Assembly: GCA_014444615.1 (NCBI GenBank)
Contig: PVXE01000001.1
Span: 1-64,000, forward strand
DNA: 64,000 bases
Direction: 5' to 3'
Source of the DNA: Tagaea sp. CACIAM 22H2
GTDB taxonomy: Bacteria; Pseudomonadota; Alphaproteobacteria; CACIAM-22H2
This document shows positions 33,988 to 43,468 of this stretch, piece after piece. Under the pieces are notes generated by a model. That model ran no database searches, was not told the origin of the DNA, and saw only the letters and a list, made by a program, of their open reading frames with translations. How positions within the stretch are numbered: the first letter of the stretch is position 1; each line of letters begins with the position of its first letter. A program made the translations under genes and the position numbers.

Positions 33988-36200
33988 CCGCGTCTTTTGC
34001 CGCCGAAATCAAACCCGTTGCGCTCTCCGATGCGTTGGGCGAGCGCTATCTCGCCTACGCGCTGTCCACGATCATGGCGCGTTCGCTGCCCGACGTGCGC
34101 GACGGCTTGAAGCCCGTCCATCGCCGTTTGCTCTGGGCGATGCAGCAGTTGCGCCTCGATCCCGAGACCGGGTTCAAGAAATGCGCGCGCGTCGTCGGCG
34201 ACGTCATCGGTAAATACCACCCGCATGGCGACCAGTCGGTCTATGACGCGCTGGTCCGCCTCGCGCAGGATTTCGCGCAGCGCTATACGCTGGTCGACGG
34301 CCAAGGCAATTTCGGCAATATCGACGGCGATAACGCCGCCGCGATGCGATACACCGAAGCGCGCCTCACCTCCGTCGCCGTCGAATTGCTGCGCGGCCTC
34401 GATGAGAACGCGGTCGATTTCCGCGCGACTTACGACGGCGAAGGCGAAGAACCCGTCGTTCTGCCCGCCGCCTTCCCAAATTTGCTGGCCAATGGTGCCG
34501 CCGGCATCGCCGTCGGCATGGCGACCAATATTCCGCCGCACAACATCGTCGAAATCTGCAACGCGCTGCTGCATCTGATCAAGGCGCCGAACGCGCGCGT
34601 TGCCACGCTGGTCGATCTGATGCCGGGGCCGGATTTCCCGACCGGCGGCATTCTGGTCGAAAGCCGCGAAACGCTGGTGCAAGCCTACGAGACCGGCCGC
34701 GGCTCGCTGCGCGTGCGCGCGAAATGGGCGGTCGAAGAATTGCCGCGCGCGGCGTGGCAGATCGTCGTCACCGAAATTCCCTATCAGGTCCAGAAGTCGA
34801 AGCTGATCGAGAAGGTCGCGGAGCTGCTTCAGGCCAAGAAGCTGCCGCTGCTCGCCGATATTCGCGATGAATCGGACGAGAATGTGCGCCTGGTGCTGGA
34901 GCCCAAGAGCCGCAACGTCGATCCCAAAGTGATGATGGAATCGCTGTTCCGGACCTGCGATCTGGAAACGCGCTTCGCCCTGAACATGAACGTGCTCGAC
35001 GCGGACAACGTGCCGCGCGTGATGGACCTGAAGGAAGTGCTTCAGGCCTATCTCGATCACCGCCATGTGGTGCTGAAGCGCCGCTCGGAACATCGTCTCG
35101 GCCAGATCGACCGGCGCTTGGAAATCCTCGGCGGCTTGCTGATCGCATATTTGAACATCGACGCGGTCATCAAGATCATCCGCAACGAGGACGAGCCTAA
35201 GCCCGTGATGATGAAGAAATGGGGTCTCACGGAGGTTCAGGCCGAGGCGATCCTGAACATGCGTCTGCGCTCGTTGCGCAAGCTCGAGGAATTCGAGATC
35301 CGCAAGGAGAACGACGCGCTGACCAAGGAGAAGAAGGAACTCCAAGGCCTGCTGAAAAGCGAAGATAAGCGCTGGGCGGCGATCGCGACCGAAATTCAGG
35401 AATTGAAGGCGAAATACGGGCCCCGCACGCCGCTGGGCAAGCGGCGCACGGAAGTCGCAGATGCGCCCGCCGAACTGATCGTGCCGGTCGAAGCCTTCAT
35501 CGAGCGTGAAGATCTGACCGTCGTCGTCTCCGACAAGGGCTGGGTGCGCGCCTTCAAGGGCCATCTCGACGACGCGGCGGTGAAGGAGATCCGCTACAAG
35601 GACGGCGACAAGCAGCGCTTCGTCGAGCGCACGAATTCCGCCGACAAGCTGATGGTGTTCGCGACCAACGGGCGTTTCTATACGCTGGGTTGCGACAAGC
35701 TGCCGCGCGGGCGCGGCGACGGCGAGCCGATCAAGGTGACGCTGGAACTGGGTAACGACGTCGATCTGGTCGACGTGTTCATCCACAAGCCCGACCGCAA
35801 ACTGGTCGTCGCGTCGTCGGCCGGTTACGGCTTCGTCGTGCCCGAAGCCGAATGCGTCGCGCAGACGCGCCAGGGCAAGCAGGTGCTGAACGTCGGCGAA
35901 GGCGGGGAAGCCGCCGCCGTTTGCGCGGTGGAAGGCGACACGCTGGCCGTACAGGGGACGAACCGCAAGCTGCTGCTGTTCCCCTTGTCCGAATTGCCGG
36001 AAATGTCGCGCGGGAAGGGCGTCATCCTGCAGCGTTATTCGAAGGGCGGCGCGTTGTTCAAAATACGCACCTTCAATATCGCGAAGGGCTGGCCGATGGG
36101 CTTCGCGAATTCGGACGCGCGCGAAAACGCGCCCAAGCATTGGGTGGGTGCCCGCAGCCAAACGGGCTTGCTGCCGCCCAAGGGCTTCCGGTTCGATTAA
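33984..36200 (+). CDS. parC: DNA topoisomerase IV subunit A
   Basis: Protein of 738 residues, length typical of ParC. The breakage-reunion domain has [42 protein letters not shown] (quinolone region) and the catalytic Tyr in [11 protein letters not shown]. The C-terminal beta-pinwheel lacks a GyrA box, supporting ParC over GyrA. It unlinks daughter chromosomes together with ParE, which is not in this window. Coupled to recO. Confidence 0.96.
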   Translation: MTASFAAEIKPVALSDALGERYLAYALSTIMARSLPDVRDGLKPVHRRLLWAMQQLRLDPETGFKKCARVVGDVIGKYHPHGDQSVYDALVRLAQDFAQRYTLVDGQGNFGNIDGDNAAAMRYTEARLTSVAVELLRGLDENAVDFRATYDGEGEEPVVLPAAFPNLLANGAAGIAVGMATNIPPHNIVEICNALLHLIKAPNARVATLVDLMPGPDFPTGGILVESRETLVQAYETGRGSLRVRAKWAVEELPRAAWQIVVTEIPYQVQKSKLIEKVAELLQAKKLPLLADIRDESDENVRLVLEPKSRNVDPKVMMESLFRTCDLETRFALNMNVLDADNVPRVMDLKEVLQAYLDHRHVVLKRRSEHRLGQIDRRLEILGGLLIAYLNIDAVIKIIRNEDEPKPVMMKKWGLTEVQAEAILNMRLRSLRKLEEFEIRKENDALTKEKKELQGLLKSEDKRWAAIATEIQELKAKYGPRTPLGKRRTEVADAPAELIVPVEAFIEREDLTVVVSDKGWVRAFKGHLDDAAVKEIRYKDGDKQRFVERTNSADKLMVFATNGRFYTLGCDKLPRGRGDGEPIKVTLELGNDVDLVDVFIHKPDRKLVVASSAGYGFVVPEAECVAQTRQGKQVLNVGEGGEAAAVCAVEGDTLAVQGTNRKLLLFPLSELPEMSRGKGVILQRYSKGGALFKIRTFNIAKGWPMGFANSDARENAPKHWVGARSQTGLLPPKGFRFD

Positions 36201-36203
36201 GCG

Positions 36204-37058
36204 TCAGGGTGCCCGCAAAATCGCGGCGCACTGGGCGGGCAGTTTGGGGCGCGGCGGGCCGGTCTGGACCTTCGGCGCCGCGCGCTGCGCTTCCTCGTCG
36301 CGTTTGCGCCGTTCGGCGGCGTCGAGGAACCACCAATCGAGCGTGGCATCGCAGCCGTCGCCCGCCGGGATCGCGGCTTGGCCAACGCAATCCGGGCTGT
36401 CCGACGGGCAGGTCAGGCGAACATGGAAATGTTCGTTATGCCCGCGCCAGGGGCGCAGTTTGCGTATCCATGCGCGATCCGCCGCCGGCAGTGTTTCGCA
36501 CAGATGCTTCTTGATCGCGAAGTGGACGAGGATGCGGTCGACGCGCCGATCTTCCGCCGCGAGTTTCAGCAAGCGCGCATGACCGTCGCGCCATGTCGCG
36601 GGATCGACGCGGCGTTCGTCTTGCGTCGTCAGCGTGACGATCGCGATATCTTCGCGCGCGGCGGCCGGAAGGGCGGGCTTGGGATCGATATTGAACCAGA
36701 TATCGGCGTCGAGCCCGTTCTGGTGGCTGCCATGCAGCGACGCCATCGGCCCGCCGCGCGGCTGGGCGACGTCGCCGATATAGAGATCGGCGAAGCCCGC
36801 CGCCTTGGCGCGGGCACCCAAATCGCGGATGAACGAAACCGTGGCCGGATGGCCCCATTGCCGATTGCGGCTCACGCGCACGGCCTGATAGCCGGGCCCG
36901 TCGGGCGGCAGGCGTTCGGCCCCGGCGATACAGCCGGTGGCGGGCCCGCCGATGACGCGCGCGGGGCCCGGCACGGGCAGCTTCACGTCGCCCCATTCTT
37001 TGCCAATGGCGGGCGACGCGATCAGCGTCATCGCCGCGATCAGCGCCTTAAGCCGCAT
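36204..37058 (-). CDS. mepA: Penicillin-insensitive murein endopeptidase
   Basis: Protein of 284 residues with a signal peptide (MRLKALIAAMTLIASPAIG), so periplasmic. Zinc ligands of the LAS-type peptidase are visible in SLHGSHQNGLDADIWF and in HNEHFHVRL. A Cys-rich stretch (CPSDSPDCVG, then CDATLDWW) fits the disulphides of MepA. It cuts D-Ala-meso-DAP crosslinks in peptidoglycan. The start overlaps the end of the ABC-F gene by 11 bases. Confidence 0.92.
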   Translation of the reverse strand: MRLKALIAAMTLIASPAIGKEWGDVKLPVPGPARVIGGPATGCIAGAERLPPDGPGYQAVRVSRNRQWGHPATVSFIRDLGARAKAAGFADLYIGDVAQPRGGPMASLHGSHQNGLDADIWFNIDPKPALPAAAREDIAIVTLTTQDERRVDPATWRDGHARLLKLAAEDRRVDRILVHFAIKKHLCETLPAADRAWIRKLRPWRGHNEHFHVRLTCPSDSPDCVGQAAIPAGDGCDATLDWWFLDAAERRKRDEEAQRAAPKVQTGPPRPKLPAQCAAILRAP

Positions 37059-38907
37059 CGGCTTCCTCCAGCGCTTGCGCGGCCGCCAGCCAGCGCGCTT
37101 CCGCCGCATCGACACGCTCCACCGCATCCTTGTGGCGCTTGGCGAGATCGGCGGCCTTCGCCGGATCGTTGTAGACATTGGGGTCGGCCAGCGCCGCATC
37201 GAGCTTCGCCTTTTCGTCGGTGCGCTTGGCGAGCTCGGTTTCGGCGGCGGCGAGTTCCTTCTTGAGCGGTCCCAAAGCGGGCTTGGCGCGGCGCGGGGCC
37301 GGCGCTTCCGCCTTTGGCTTCTCGTCTCCGCCGCGTTGCGCGCGCCGCTCGGCCAGACTGAACGCGCGATATTCTTCGAGATCGCCTTCGAAGGGCTGCA
37401 CGCGCCCGTTAGCGACCAGCCACAACCGGTCGCAGGTGAGCTCCAGCAAGCTCCAATCGTGAGTAACGAGAATGACGGCCCCTGCGAAATCGCCGATCGC
37501 GGCGACGAGGCGCTCGCGGCTCGCCATATCCAAATGGTTGGTCGGCTCGTCGAGGATCAGCAATTGCGGGCGATGGGCGGTGGCGAGCGCGAAGGCGAGG
37601 CGCGCCTTTTCGCCGCCCGAGAGTTTGCCGGTCGGCGTTTCGGCCTTGTCGCCCGAGAAGCCGAACCGCGCGAGGCGCGCGCGCAGCTGCTCGTTATTGT
37701 CCTGCGGGCGCAAATCGGCGAGATGCAAAAGCGCCGAGCGCGAAAGGTCGAATTCCTCGACCTGATGCTGCGCGAAGAAGCCGACTTCCAGATTGCGCGC
37801 TCGGGTTTCGCGCCCGTCCATCGGCGCCAAGCGCCCGCCGAACAATTTGGCGAGGGTCGATTTACCGTTGCCGTTGGCGCCGAGCAGGCCGATGCGATCG
37901 TCGGGGTCGAGGCGCAGATCGATGCCGCGCAGAATCGGTTTGCCGGGCACGTAGCCGACCGACGCCTTGTCGTAGGTGATCAGCGGCGGGCGCGGCATCT
38001 CGGGTTCGGGGAATTCGAAGCGCACCGACTCCTCGTCCTGCTCGACGACGATGGGAGTGAGCTTGGCCAGCGCCTTCAAGCGCGATTGCGCCTGGCGCGC
38101 CTTCGTCGCCTTGTAGCGGAAGCGGTCGACGAAAGCCTGCATATGCTTGCGCTGCGCATCGACCTTCGCGGCCATCGCTGCTTGCTGGGCGAGGCGTTCT
38201 TGGCGCTGGCGCTCGAAGGAATCGTAGTCGCCCGCGTAGAGCGTCAGGCGGCGATGTTCGAGATGCAGGATATGCGTGCAGACGCTGTTCAGCAGACGGC
38301 GATCGTGGCTGACGACCAGCAGCGTGCAGGGAATGCGCTGCAAATAGTCTTCGAGCCACAAGGCGCTTTCGAGGTCGAGATGGTTCGTCGGCTCGTCGAG
38401 CAGCAACACGTCGGGCCGCGAGAACAGCACGGCGGCCAGCGCCACGCGCATCCGCCAGCCGCCGGAGAAATCTGACAGCGGCTGCGCCTGTTTGCCCGCG
38501 TCGAAGCCCAGACCGGCCAGGATCGACGCGGCGCGCGATGGGGCGGCATAGGCGTCGATTTCGGCCAAGCGCGCATGGATATCGGCCACGCGTTCGCCGT
38601 CCGCGCCGGCCTCTTCCTCGGCAAGTAGCGCGGCGCGCTCGATATCGGCCGCCAGCACGAATTCAAGCGGTGTTGTGGGACCGCCGGGGGCTTCCTGCGC
38701 CACCCAGCCGAGCCTGGCGCGCTTGGGCAGCGCGATCAGGCCTTTGTCGGGTGTGGCCACGCCCCGCAGGCAGGACAGCAGCGTGGATTTGCCCGCCCCG
38801 TTGCGGCCCACCAGGCCCACGCGCTTGCCGTCCGGCACCTGGACCGAGGAATCCTCGATCAAGGTCAGGCCGGCCACGCGCAAGGTCAGGGAGTCGATCG
38901 TGATCAT
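37048..38907 (-). CDS. ABC-F family ATPase
   Basis: Protein of 619 residues with two ABC domains and no membrane part. Domain 1: Walker A GRNGAGKST, signature FSGGWRMR, Walker B LLLDEPTNHLDLES. Domain 2: Walker A GANGNGKST, signature LSGGEKARLA, Walker B LILDEPTNHLDMAS. An arm-like linker (RQRQERLAQQAAM) separates them and a coiled coil follows about 535-619. The layout resembles YheS/Uup-type ABC-F factors acting on the ribosome; which subfamily is uncertain. Confidence 0.9.
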   Translation of the reverse strand: MITIDSLTLRVAGLTLIEDSSVQVPDGKRVGLVGRNGAGKSTLLSCLRGVATPDKGLIALPKRARLGWVAQEAPGGPTTPLEFVLAADIERAALLAEEEAGADGERVADIHARLAEIDAYAAPSRAASILAGLGFDAGKQAQPLSDFSGGWRMRVALAAVLFSRPDVLLLDEPTNHLDLESALWLEDYLQRIPCTLLVVSHDRRLLNSVCTHILHLEHRRLTLYAGDYDSFERQRQERLAQQAAMAAKVDAQRKHMQAFVDRFRYKATKARQAQSRLKALAKLTPIVVEQDEESVRFEFPEPEMPRPPLITYDKASVGYVPGKPILRGIDLRLDPDDRIGLLGANGNGKSTLAKLFGGRLAPMDGRETRARNLEVGFFAQHQVEEFDLSRSALLHLADLRPQDNNEQLRARLARFGFSGDKAETPTGKLSGGEKARLAFALATAHRPQLLILDEPTNHLDMASRERLVAAIGDFAGAVILVTHDWSLLELTCDRLWLVANGRVQPFEGDLEEYRAFSLAERRAQRGGDEKPKAEAPAPRRAKPALGPLKKELAAAETELAKRTDEKAKLDAALADPNVYNDPAKAADLAKRHKDAVERVDAAEARWLAAAQALEEADAA

Positions 38908-38950
38908 CGCGCTTCCCTATAGCCCATAGGGAACGTAATTTCAGCGCCCA

Positions 38951-39730
38951 ATGACCGACGAACTCGCCAAACGTACCCTGGCCGCCGCGGCGATCGCGCG
39001 TGCCGCCGGGGAATTGCAGCGCAAATTCTTCGCCGACCGCGCCTCCATCGGCATGACCTTCAAGGGACCGCAGGATTACCTGACCGTCGCCGACGGGGCG
39101 GTCGAAAAGCTCGTCATGGGGTTGATCCGCGAGGCGTTCCCGAAGGACGAGGTGCTGGGCGAGGAAACCGGCGGCAGCAAGGATACGCGCGCGCTGTGGG
39201 TCATCGACCCGATCGACGGCACGGCGAATTTCGCCAACGGGATCGCGCATTTCTGCATTTCGATCGCCTATATGCATGAGGGCGAGGCGGAAATCGGCGC
39301 GATCTACGATCCGATGCGCGACGAAATGTTCCTGGCGCGGCGGGGCAAGTTCGCCACCTGCAATGGCCGCCCGATGAAGGTGACGGCGGTGGACGATCTC
39401 AAGCGCGCGCAGATCGAGCTTGGCTGGTCGACGCGCCGCCCGGTCGAAGCCTATACCGGCATGATCGAGCGCACGGTGAAGGCGGGTGCCTCGTTCCGCC
39501 GCGCGGGTTCCGGGGCGCTGGGCATCGCCTATGTCGCCGACGGCCGCGCGGACGGTTACGTGGAGCTTCACATCAATTCCTGGGATTGCCTCGCGGGCAT
39601 CGTGATGACGCGCGAAGCGGGCGGGCGCGTGAACGACTTCCTGGGCGAAGGCGGCATCGAAAAGGGCGCGCCGGTGCTGTGCGCCAACCCCGCCTTGTAC
39701 GAACCGATCCGCAAACTCGCCGGGCTCTAA
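38951..39730 (+). CDS. Inositol monophosphatase family enzyme
   Basis: Protein of 259 residues. The metal-site motifs are LGEETGG (about 70-76), WVIDPIDGTANFANGI (about 85-100) and NSWDCLAGIVMTREAGG near 196-212. The family includes inositol monophosphatase (SuhB), histidinol phosphatase (HisN) and CysQ-like enzymes; the sequence does not decide among them. The AtuA-like gene begins one base after its stop. Confidence 0.85.
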   Translation: MTDELAKRTLAAAAIARAAGELQRKFFADRASIGMTFKGPQDYLTVADGAVEKLVMGLIREAFPKDEVLGEETGGSKDTRALWVIDPIDGTANFANGIAHFCISIAYMHEGEAEIGAIYDPMRDEMFLARRGKFATCNGRPMKVTAVDDLKRAQIELGWSTRRPVEAYTGMIERTVKAGASFRRAGSGALGIAYVADGRADGYVELHINSWDCLAGIVMTREAGGRVNDFLGEGGIEKGAPVLCANPALYEPIRKLAGL

Positions 39731-39731
39731 G

Positions 39732-40991
39732 ATGCGCCTCGCGCATGCGGGACGCGGCGGACGACCGGATGCGACGGCGGCACTTCTCCAACGCCTGACC
39801 GCCAAGCCGGGGCCGCATTGTCTCGCGTTGCGCTTGGCGTTGCGCGAGGTCGAGCGTGCGCTCGAGCCCGTGTTGATCGCGTGTCTGTCGGGGCGCGTGC
39901 GGCTTGCGATCGAAGTACCGGCGGGCGAGCCCGCCCCGGTCGCACATGCGATCACGGGGCTTGCGGCGCGGCTGGGCCGCCGCCGGCCGCGCATCGGCTT
40001 GGTCGAAGGGCACGATCTGTTGGCGACGCAGTCGGGGGCGGGCTTGCTCGGCACGCCTTGCGATCCACCGCCGCCGCCGGATTCGACCTTGATCGCCGCG
40101 AGCGTGCGTTTCGGCGCGGCACCCTTGGTCGGCCTGTTTGCCAAGGGGGCGGAGGTCGTCGTCAGCGGGCCGTTGGCGCCGTCGGCGCTATCGATTGCGT
40201 TTGCGCGATACGCCCATCGCTGGCCGGTCGAGGATTACGCGCGGCTCGCGTCCGCCGCCGCTGCGGGCCGCATCCTGTCGGCCGGCGCGGGCGCCGGGGG
40301 CGGCGATCTTTACGATCCCGCTTTCGATAAGCTGCCGGAAACAGGCTTGCCATTGGTCGACATCGCCGAGGACGGCGCGCTGGCGTTCGAGACCTCGACA
40401 GGCGCTTCGCCGGCACATGCGGCGTTGGCGCTGTCGCTGCTCGATGGCGTGGAAAACCCGCGCGCGGTCGCCGATCCCGATCTGACGTTAGATCTGGACG
40501 ATGCGACGCTGATCGGCGGCAAGCTCACGGGCGTCAAAGGAAGTGCGGCGCCCGATCATCTGCCCGGCACGCTGGTCTTCGAGGCCGGTTTTGCGGGCGA
40601 AGGCGAGTTGGCCTATGGCGGCACAGGCGCGGCGGGCCGCGCAATTGCCGCCGCGCGGGAATTGGAAACGCGCTTGAAGTCGCTGCTCGGCGACGAGCGT
40701 TTCCGCGTCGAAATCGTCGGCGTGGAATCCGCAACGCGCGGCGCCGTCGATCGCGCGGCCGATCTCGCCGTCGTGCCCGGCAAGGATGTGCGCTTGCGAT
40801 TGGCCTTGCGCGCGGCGGCGAAGGAAACGGTGGAATCGGCGCTAGCCGAATTCGCGTCTTTGTCGGGTTTCGGACCGGCGGGGGCGGGCGGGGTGCGTCT
40901 CGCCATCCATCCCGAGCGGCGCGTGAGCGCCGCGAAAATCCCCGCGCATTATGTGCGTCCGCGCGTTGGATTGCTGGAGGGCGAGGCATGA
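39732..40991 (+). CDS. AtuA-like (DUF1446) protein, diverged
   Basis: Protein of 419 residues. The middle (about 123-250) follows the AtuA pattern: VRFGAAPLVGLFAKGAEVV, then SGPLAPSALSIAFARY, WPVEDYARLASAAAAGRIL, GGDLYDPAFDKLPETG and LPLVDIAEDGALAFETS. The N-terminal glycine-rich AGF-type motif expected in AtuA is missing and replaced by an Ala/Arg-rich segment. AtuA acts in acyclic terpene degradation in Pseudomonas, with unclear chemistry. No terpene genes lie nearby, so a different role is likely. Overlaps the next gene by ATGA. Confidence 0.65.
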   Translation: MRLAHAGRGGRPDATAALLQRLTAKPGPHCLALRLALREVERALEPVLIACLSGRVRLAIEVPAGEPAPVAHAITGLAARLGRRRPRIGLVEGHDLLATQSGAGLLGTPCDPPPPPDSTLIAASVRFGAAPLVGLFAKGAEVVVSGPLAPSALSIAFARYAHRWPVEDYARLASAAAAGRILSAGAGAGGGDLYDPAFDKLPETGLPLVDIAEDGALAFETSTGASPAHAALALSLLDGVENPRAVADPDLTLDLDDATLIGGKLTGVKGSAAPDHLPGTLVFEAGFAGEGELAYGGTGAAGRAIAAARELETRLKSLLGDERFRVEIVGVESATRGAVDRAADLAVVPGKDVRLRLALRAAAKETVESALAEFASLSGFGPAGAGGVRLAIHPERRVSAAKIPAHYVRPRVGLLEGEA

Positions 40992-41353
40992 GCGCTCTCG
41001 TCCAGCTTCGTCTGTTGGCGCATGCGCGCGCGCGCGTCGTCGGAAGTTCGCTGATCGTCGCGTTGACGCTGCGCGATCCCGGCGATTGGCGCAGCGTGCG
41101 TGCCGGCGCGACGGCCGCAAAGGTCGGCGCGTGGTTCTCGTTCCTGCGTCCGCGCGCCGTGCGCCGTGTCGAACTCGCCGGCCTGACGTCGTTCCATTAT
41201 CGTTTCGAGAACGTCGCCGGGGCCGGGCGCGGCCACGATCTCGCTTTCGATCTCGATGGGCGCGCCTTCGCCCAGAAGCTTCTGGACATGCCGATTCAGG
41301 TCCAAGCCGAACGCGCGGAGGCGTTGACTTCGCGCCTGCTTCACCCCATTTGA
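40988..41353 (+). CDS. AtuA-associated ferredoxin-fold domain protein
   Basis: Protein of 121 residues. It aligns with the small domain that follows AtuA: LRLLAHARARVVGSSLIVAL in place of the usual HARSGDKGD...N segment, then RAVRRVELAGLTSFHYRF and HDLAFDLDGRAFAQKLLDMPIQV. The key HARSGDKGD signature is reduced to HAR, so the site is probably altered. In many AtuA proteins this domain is fused to the larger one; here it is a separate, coupled gene. Confidence 0.6.
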   Translation: MSALVQLRLLAHARARVVGSSLIVALTLRDPGDWRSVRAGATAAKVGAWFSFLRPRAVRRVELAGLTSFHYRFENVAGAGRGHDLAFDLDGRAFAQKLLDMPIQVQAERAEALTSRLLHPI

Positions 41354-41361
41354 TCGGTCCC

Positions 41362-41943
41362 ATGGATCTCCAGCAAATCCTCGATCTCGTCCGCGACAAC
41401 GGCAACGCCGTTTACACCTTGGTGGCGACCGGGGCGTTCTGGAATTCCATGCTGATGCCGTTGTTTGCGGGCTACGCGGTGCAGCTTGGCGCGCTGGATT
41501 ATTGGCCGACGGTCGCCGCCGTGTTCGCGGGCGGCGTAATCGGCGACGAAGTGCGCTTTTGGCTCGCCCGCCGTTTCGGGCCGCAGCTGTTCGATTCGAT
41601 GCCGCGTTTGCGCAACGGCATTCAACGCGCGGCGCGTGTGGTCGACAAGCATCATTGGTGGATGATGTTCGTCTATCGCTATCCGCACGGCATTCGCGGT
41701 TTGGCGGGATTCGCCTTCGGCCTGTCGACCATGCCGCGCGGCCGGTTCTTGGCGCTCAATCTCGTTTCGGCGGCGATCTGGTCGAATCTGCTGGTCGCCA
41801 TCGGCTACGGTTTCGCCCATGTTTCCGACAAGGCGCTGGGCGAAACCGCGACGACCACGGCTTTGGGCCTGCTGGTCGTGTTCATGGCGTTGGCTTGGTA
41901 TCTTTCCAAGCGCCTGGAAGAATCGATCGAAAAAAACGGCTAA
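41362..41943 (+). CDS. DedA family membrane protein
   Basis: Protein of 193 residues with the DedA/VTT (SNARE-associated) pattern: an early hydrophobic segment, then GGVIGDEVRFWLARRFG (about 54-70), DKHHWWMMFVYRYPHGIRG and a PRGRFLALNLVSAAIWSNL stretch near 130-150, with a C-terminal membrane segment. DedA proteins are linked to undecaprenyl-phosphate or phospholipid flipping. The stop shares four bases (CTAA) with the convergent pentapeptide-repeat gene. Confidence 0.85.
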   Translation: MDLQQILDLVRDNGNAVYTLVATGAFWNSMLMPLFAGYAVQLGALDYWPTVAAVFAGGVIGDEVRFWLARRFGPQLFDSMPRLRNGIQRAARVVDKHHWWMMFVYRYPHGIRGLAGFAFGLSTMPRGRFLALNLVSAAIWSNLLVAIGYGFAHVSDKALGETATTTALGLLVVFMALAWYLSKRLEESIEKNG

Positions 41944-43262
41944 AGCGCGCTGTCGAGACCCGTGGTGCCGCGCGTATCGGCGCCGGACAATTCGGCGCCG
42001 CGCAGATCCGCGCCGGTGAAATCGCAATCCAGCAGGATCGCATCCTTCAGATTGGCGTTGCGCAAATCGGCGCGGCGGAACACCGCCGCCGCCAGATCGG
42101 CTTTGTGTAGATTGGCGCCGCGCAGATCGGCGCCGGTCAGATTGGCTTCGCGCAGGCGCGTGTTCCAGTTGCGCTGGCTCATCGTATCGACCGGCATGGG
42201 CGACAGATCCGCGTCGCGCAGTTTGGCCCCGGTCAATGTCGCCTTGTCGAGCTTCGAGCCCTGAAGCTTCGCCGACACCAGATCGCAATTCGACATGAAG
42301 GCGGAGGAGAAATCCGCCATCTGGAAATAGCCGCCCGTCAGCTTGGCGTCGCGCAGGATCGACAACCCAAGACGCCCGGCCGACAGATTGACGCCCGGCG
42401 CATTGAGGTTGGCGAGATTGACGCGCTCGAAATCGGCTTGTGCGCCGTTGCGCCCCTCGGTCTTCAGCCATTCCAGATGGTCGATGAAGATTTGCTGGAT
42501 CGACTTTTCCAGGCTGTCGATATTGACCGGCAGTACGGCCTTGGACGTATCGACGCGCGCCAGATCCTTGGTGCCGAAATTCGACGCGGTCAGGTCCGCG
42601 CCGTCGAGATTGGTGTTTTCCAGCAACGCGCCCGACAAAGTGGCGCCGTGCAGGATGCAGTTGGAGAGATTGGCGTTGGTAAGGTCCGCCCCTGTCAGCA
42701 CCACGCCCGACAGGTCGGAATTCGAAAGATCCGCTTCGCGCAGCACGGCGCCGCGCAGGATGCAGCCGGTAAGGTCCGTGCGGGGCCCGAACACGCGGCT
42801 CATCTTCGCGTTGGTCAAATCCGCGTGATTGAACTTCGCGTCGGTGATGACGGCACCCTGACGCTGGTTGTTGTGATACGAGAAATTGCCGTCCTTATCG
42901 CGAACGATGATGAAGCCGTCGCGGATATCGGCCCCGGTCAAATTCGCGCGTTCCAGATTGGCGCGCTTCAACTGGGCGCCGCGCATATCGGCCTTGGTCA
43001 AGTCGGCCTCGTGCAGGTCGCAGCCCGACAGATCGGCGCCGAACAGATTGGCGCGCGACAGTTTCGCGCCGCCGAAATCGGACTCGCACAGATAGGCGCC
43101 GACCAGCTCCGCTTCCGAAAGATTGCGCCCGCGCATGTTCATGCGCTCGGCGATTTTGAAGGACAGCACCAGACGCATGCCGCCGGTAATGCCCTTCACC
43201 ATCTTTTCGTGAAGCGTGACCGCCTGATTGAGTTCCTGTTGGCTGACCTTGCTGCTGGCCAT
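41940..43262 (-). CDS. Pentapeptide-repeat protein
   Basis: Protein of 440 residues. Runs of A(D/N)LxG-type repeats at about 46-105, 140-220 and 265-435 (for example LFGADLSGCDLHEADLTKAD) should fold as right-handed quadrilateral beta-helices. They are broken by a non-repeat segment near 106-135 and by a helical, charged segment near 228-262 (LEKSIQQIFIDHLEWLK). An N-terminal helical cap of about 45 residues precedes. No signal peptide, so cytoplasmic. Role unknown; a gyrase-mimic function cannot be inferred from repeats alone. Confidence 0.9.
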   Translation of the reverse strand: MASSKVSQQELNQAVTLHEKMVKGITGGMRLVLSFKIAERMNMRGRNLSEAELVGAYLCESDFGGAKLSRANLFGADLSGCDLHEADLTKADMRGAQLKRANLERANLTGADIRDGFIIVRDKDGNFSYHNNQRQGAVITDAKFNHADLTNAKMSRVFGPRTDLTGCILRGAVLREADLSNSDLSGVVLTGADLTNANLSNCILHGATLSGALLENTNLDGADLTASNFGTKDLARVDTSKAVLPVNIDSLEKSIQQIFIDHLEWLKTEGRNGAQADFERVNLANLNAPGVNLSAGRLGLSILRDAKLTGGYFQMADFSSAFMSNCDLVSAKLQGSKLDKATLTGAKLRDADLSPMPVDTMSQRNWNTRLREANLTGADLRGANLHKADLAAAVFRRADLRNANLKDAILLDCDFTGADLRGAELSGADTRGTTGLDSAL

Positions 43263-43348
43263 AAAGCGTCCCGTCCGAGTTATTCTTGGATAATGCGTCG
43301 TCCGCGCGCGGTGGTAAAGTCCCGTGCGGAAAGGCTCTTTCGGCTCGG

Positions 43349-43468
43349 ATGACGCACCTTAAAGTTTTCGCCCTGGCGGCTTTGTTCGGGCTCGGCGCCT
43401 ATGCCGTGATCCTGGGCCTGATCCACGTCACCAAAGCGCTCGGTTTCGTCGATTGGGTGATGCGATGA
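43349..43468 (+). CDS. Small single-span membrane protein, coupled to acyl-CoA synthetase
   Basis: Predicted protein of 39 residues with one hydrophobic segment, FALAALFGLGAYAVILGLI, flanked by charged or polar ends. Its TGA overlaps the ATG of the acyl-CoA synthetase gene (ATGA), which is the main support for it being translated. An extended frame reaches 43286 but adds nothing membrane-like. Function unknown. Confidence 0.5.
   Translation: MTHLKVFALAALFGLGAYAVILGLIHVTKALGFVDWVMR

Noticed and set aside
33939..36161. 740-codon open frame antisense to parC
   Set aside because: It mirrors parC on the other strand, has an amino acid make-up rich in Arg, Gln and His typical of antisense frames in GC-rich DNA, and no domain.
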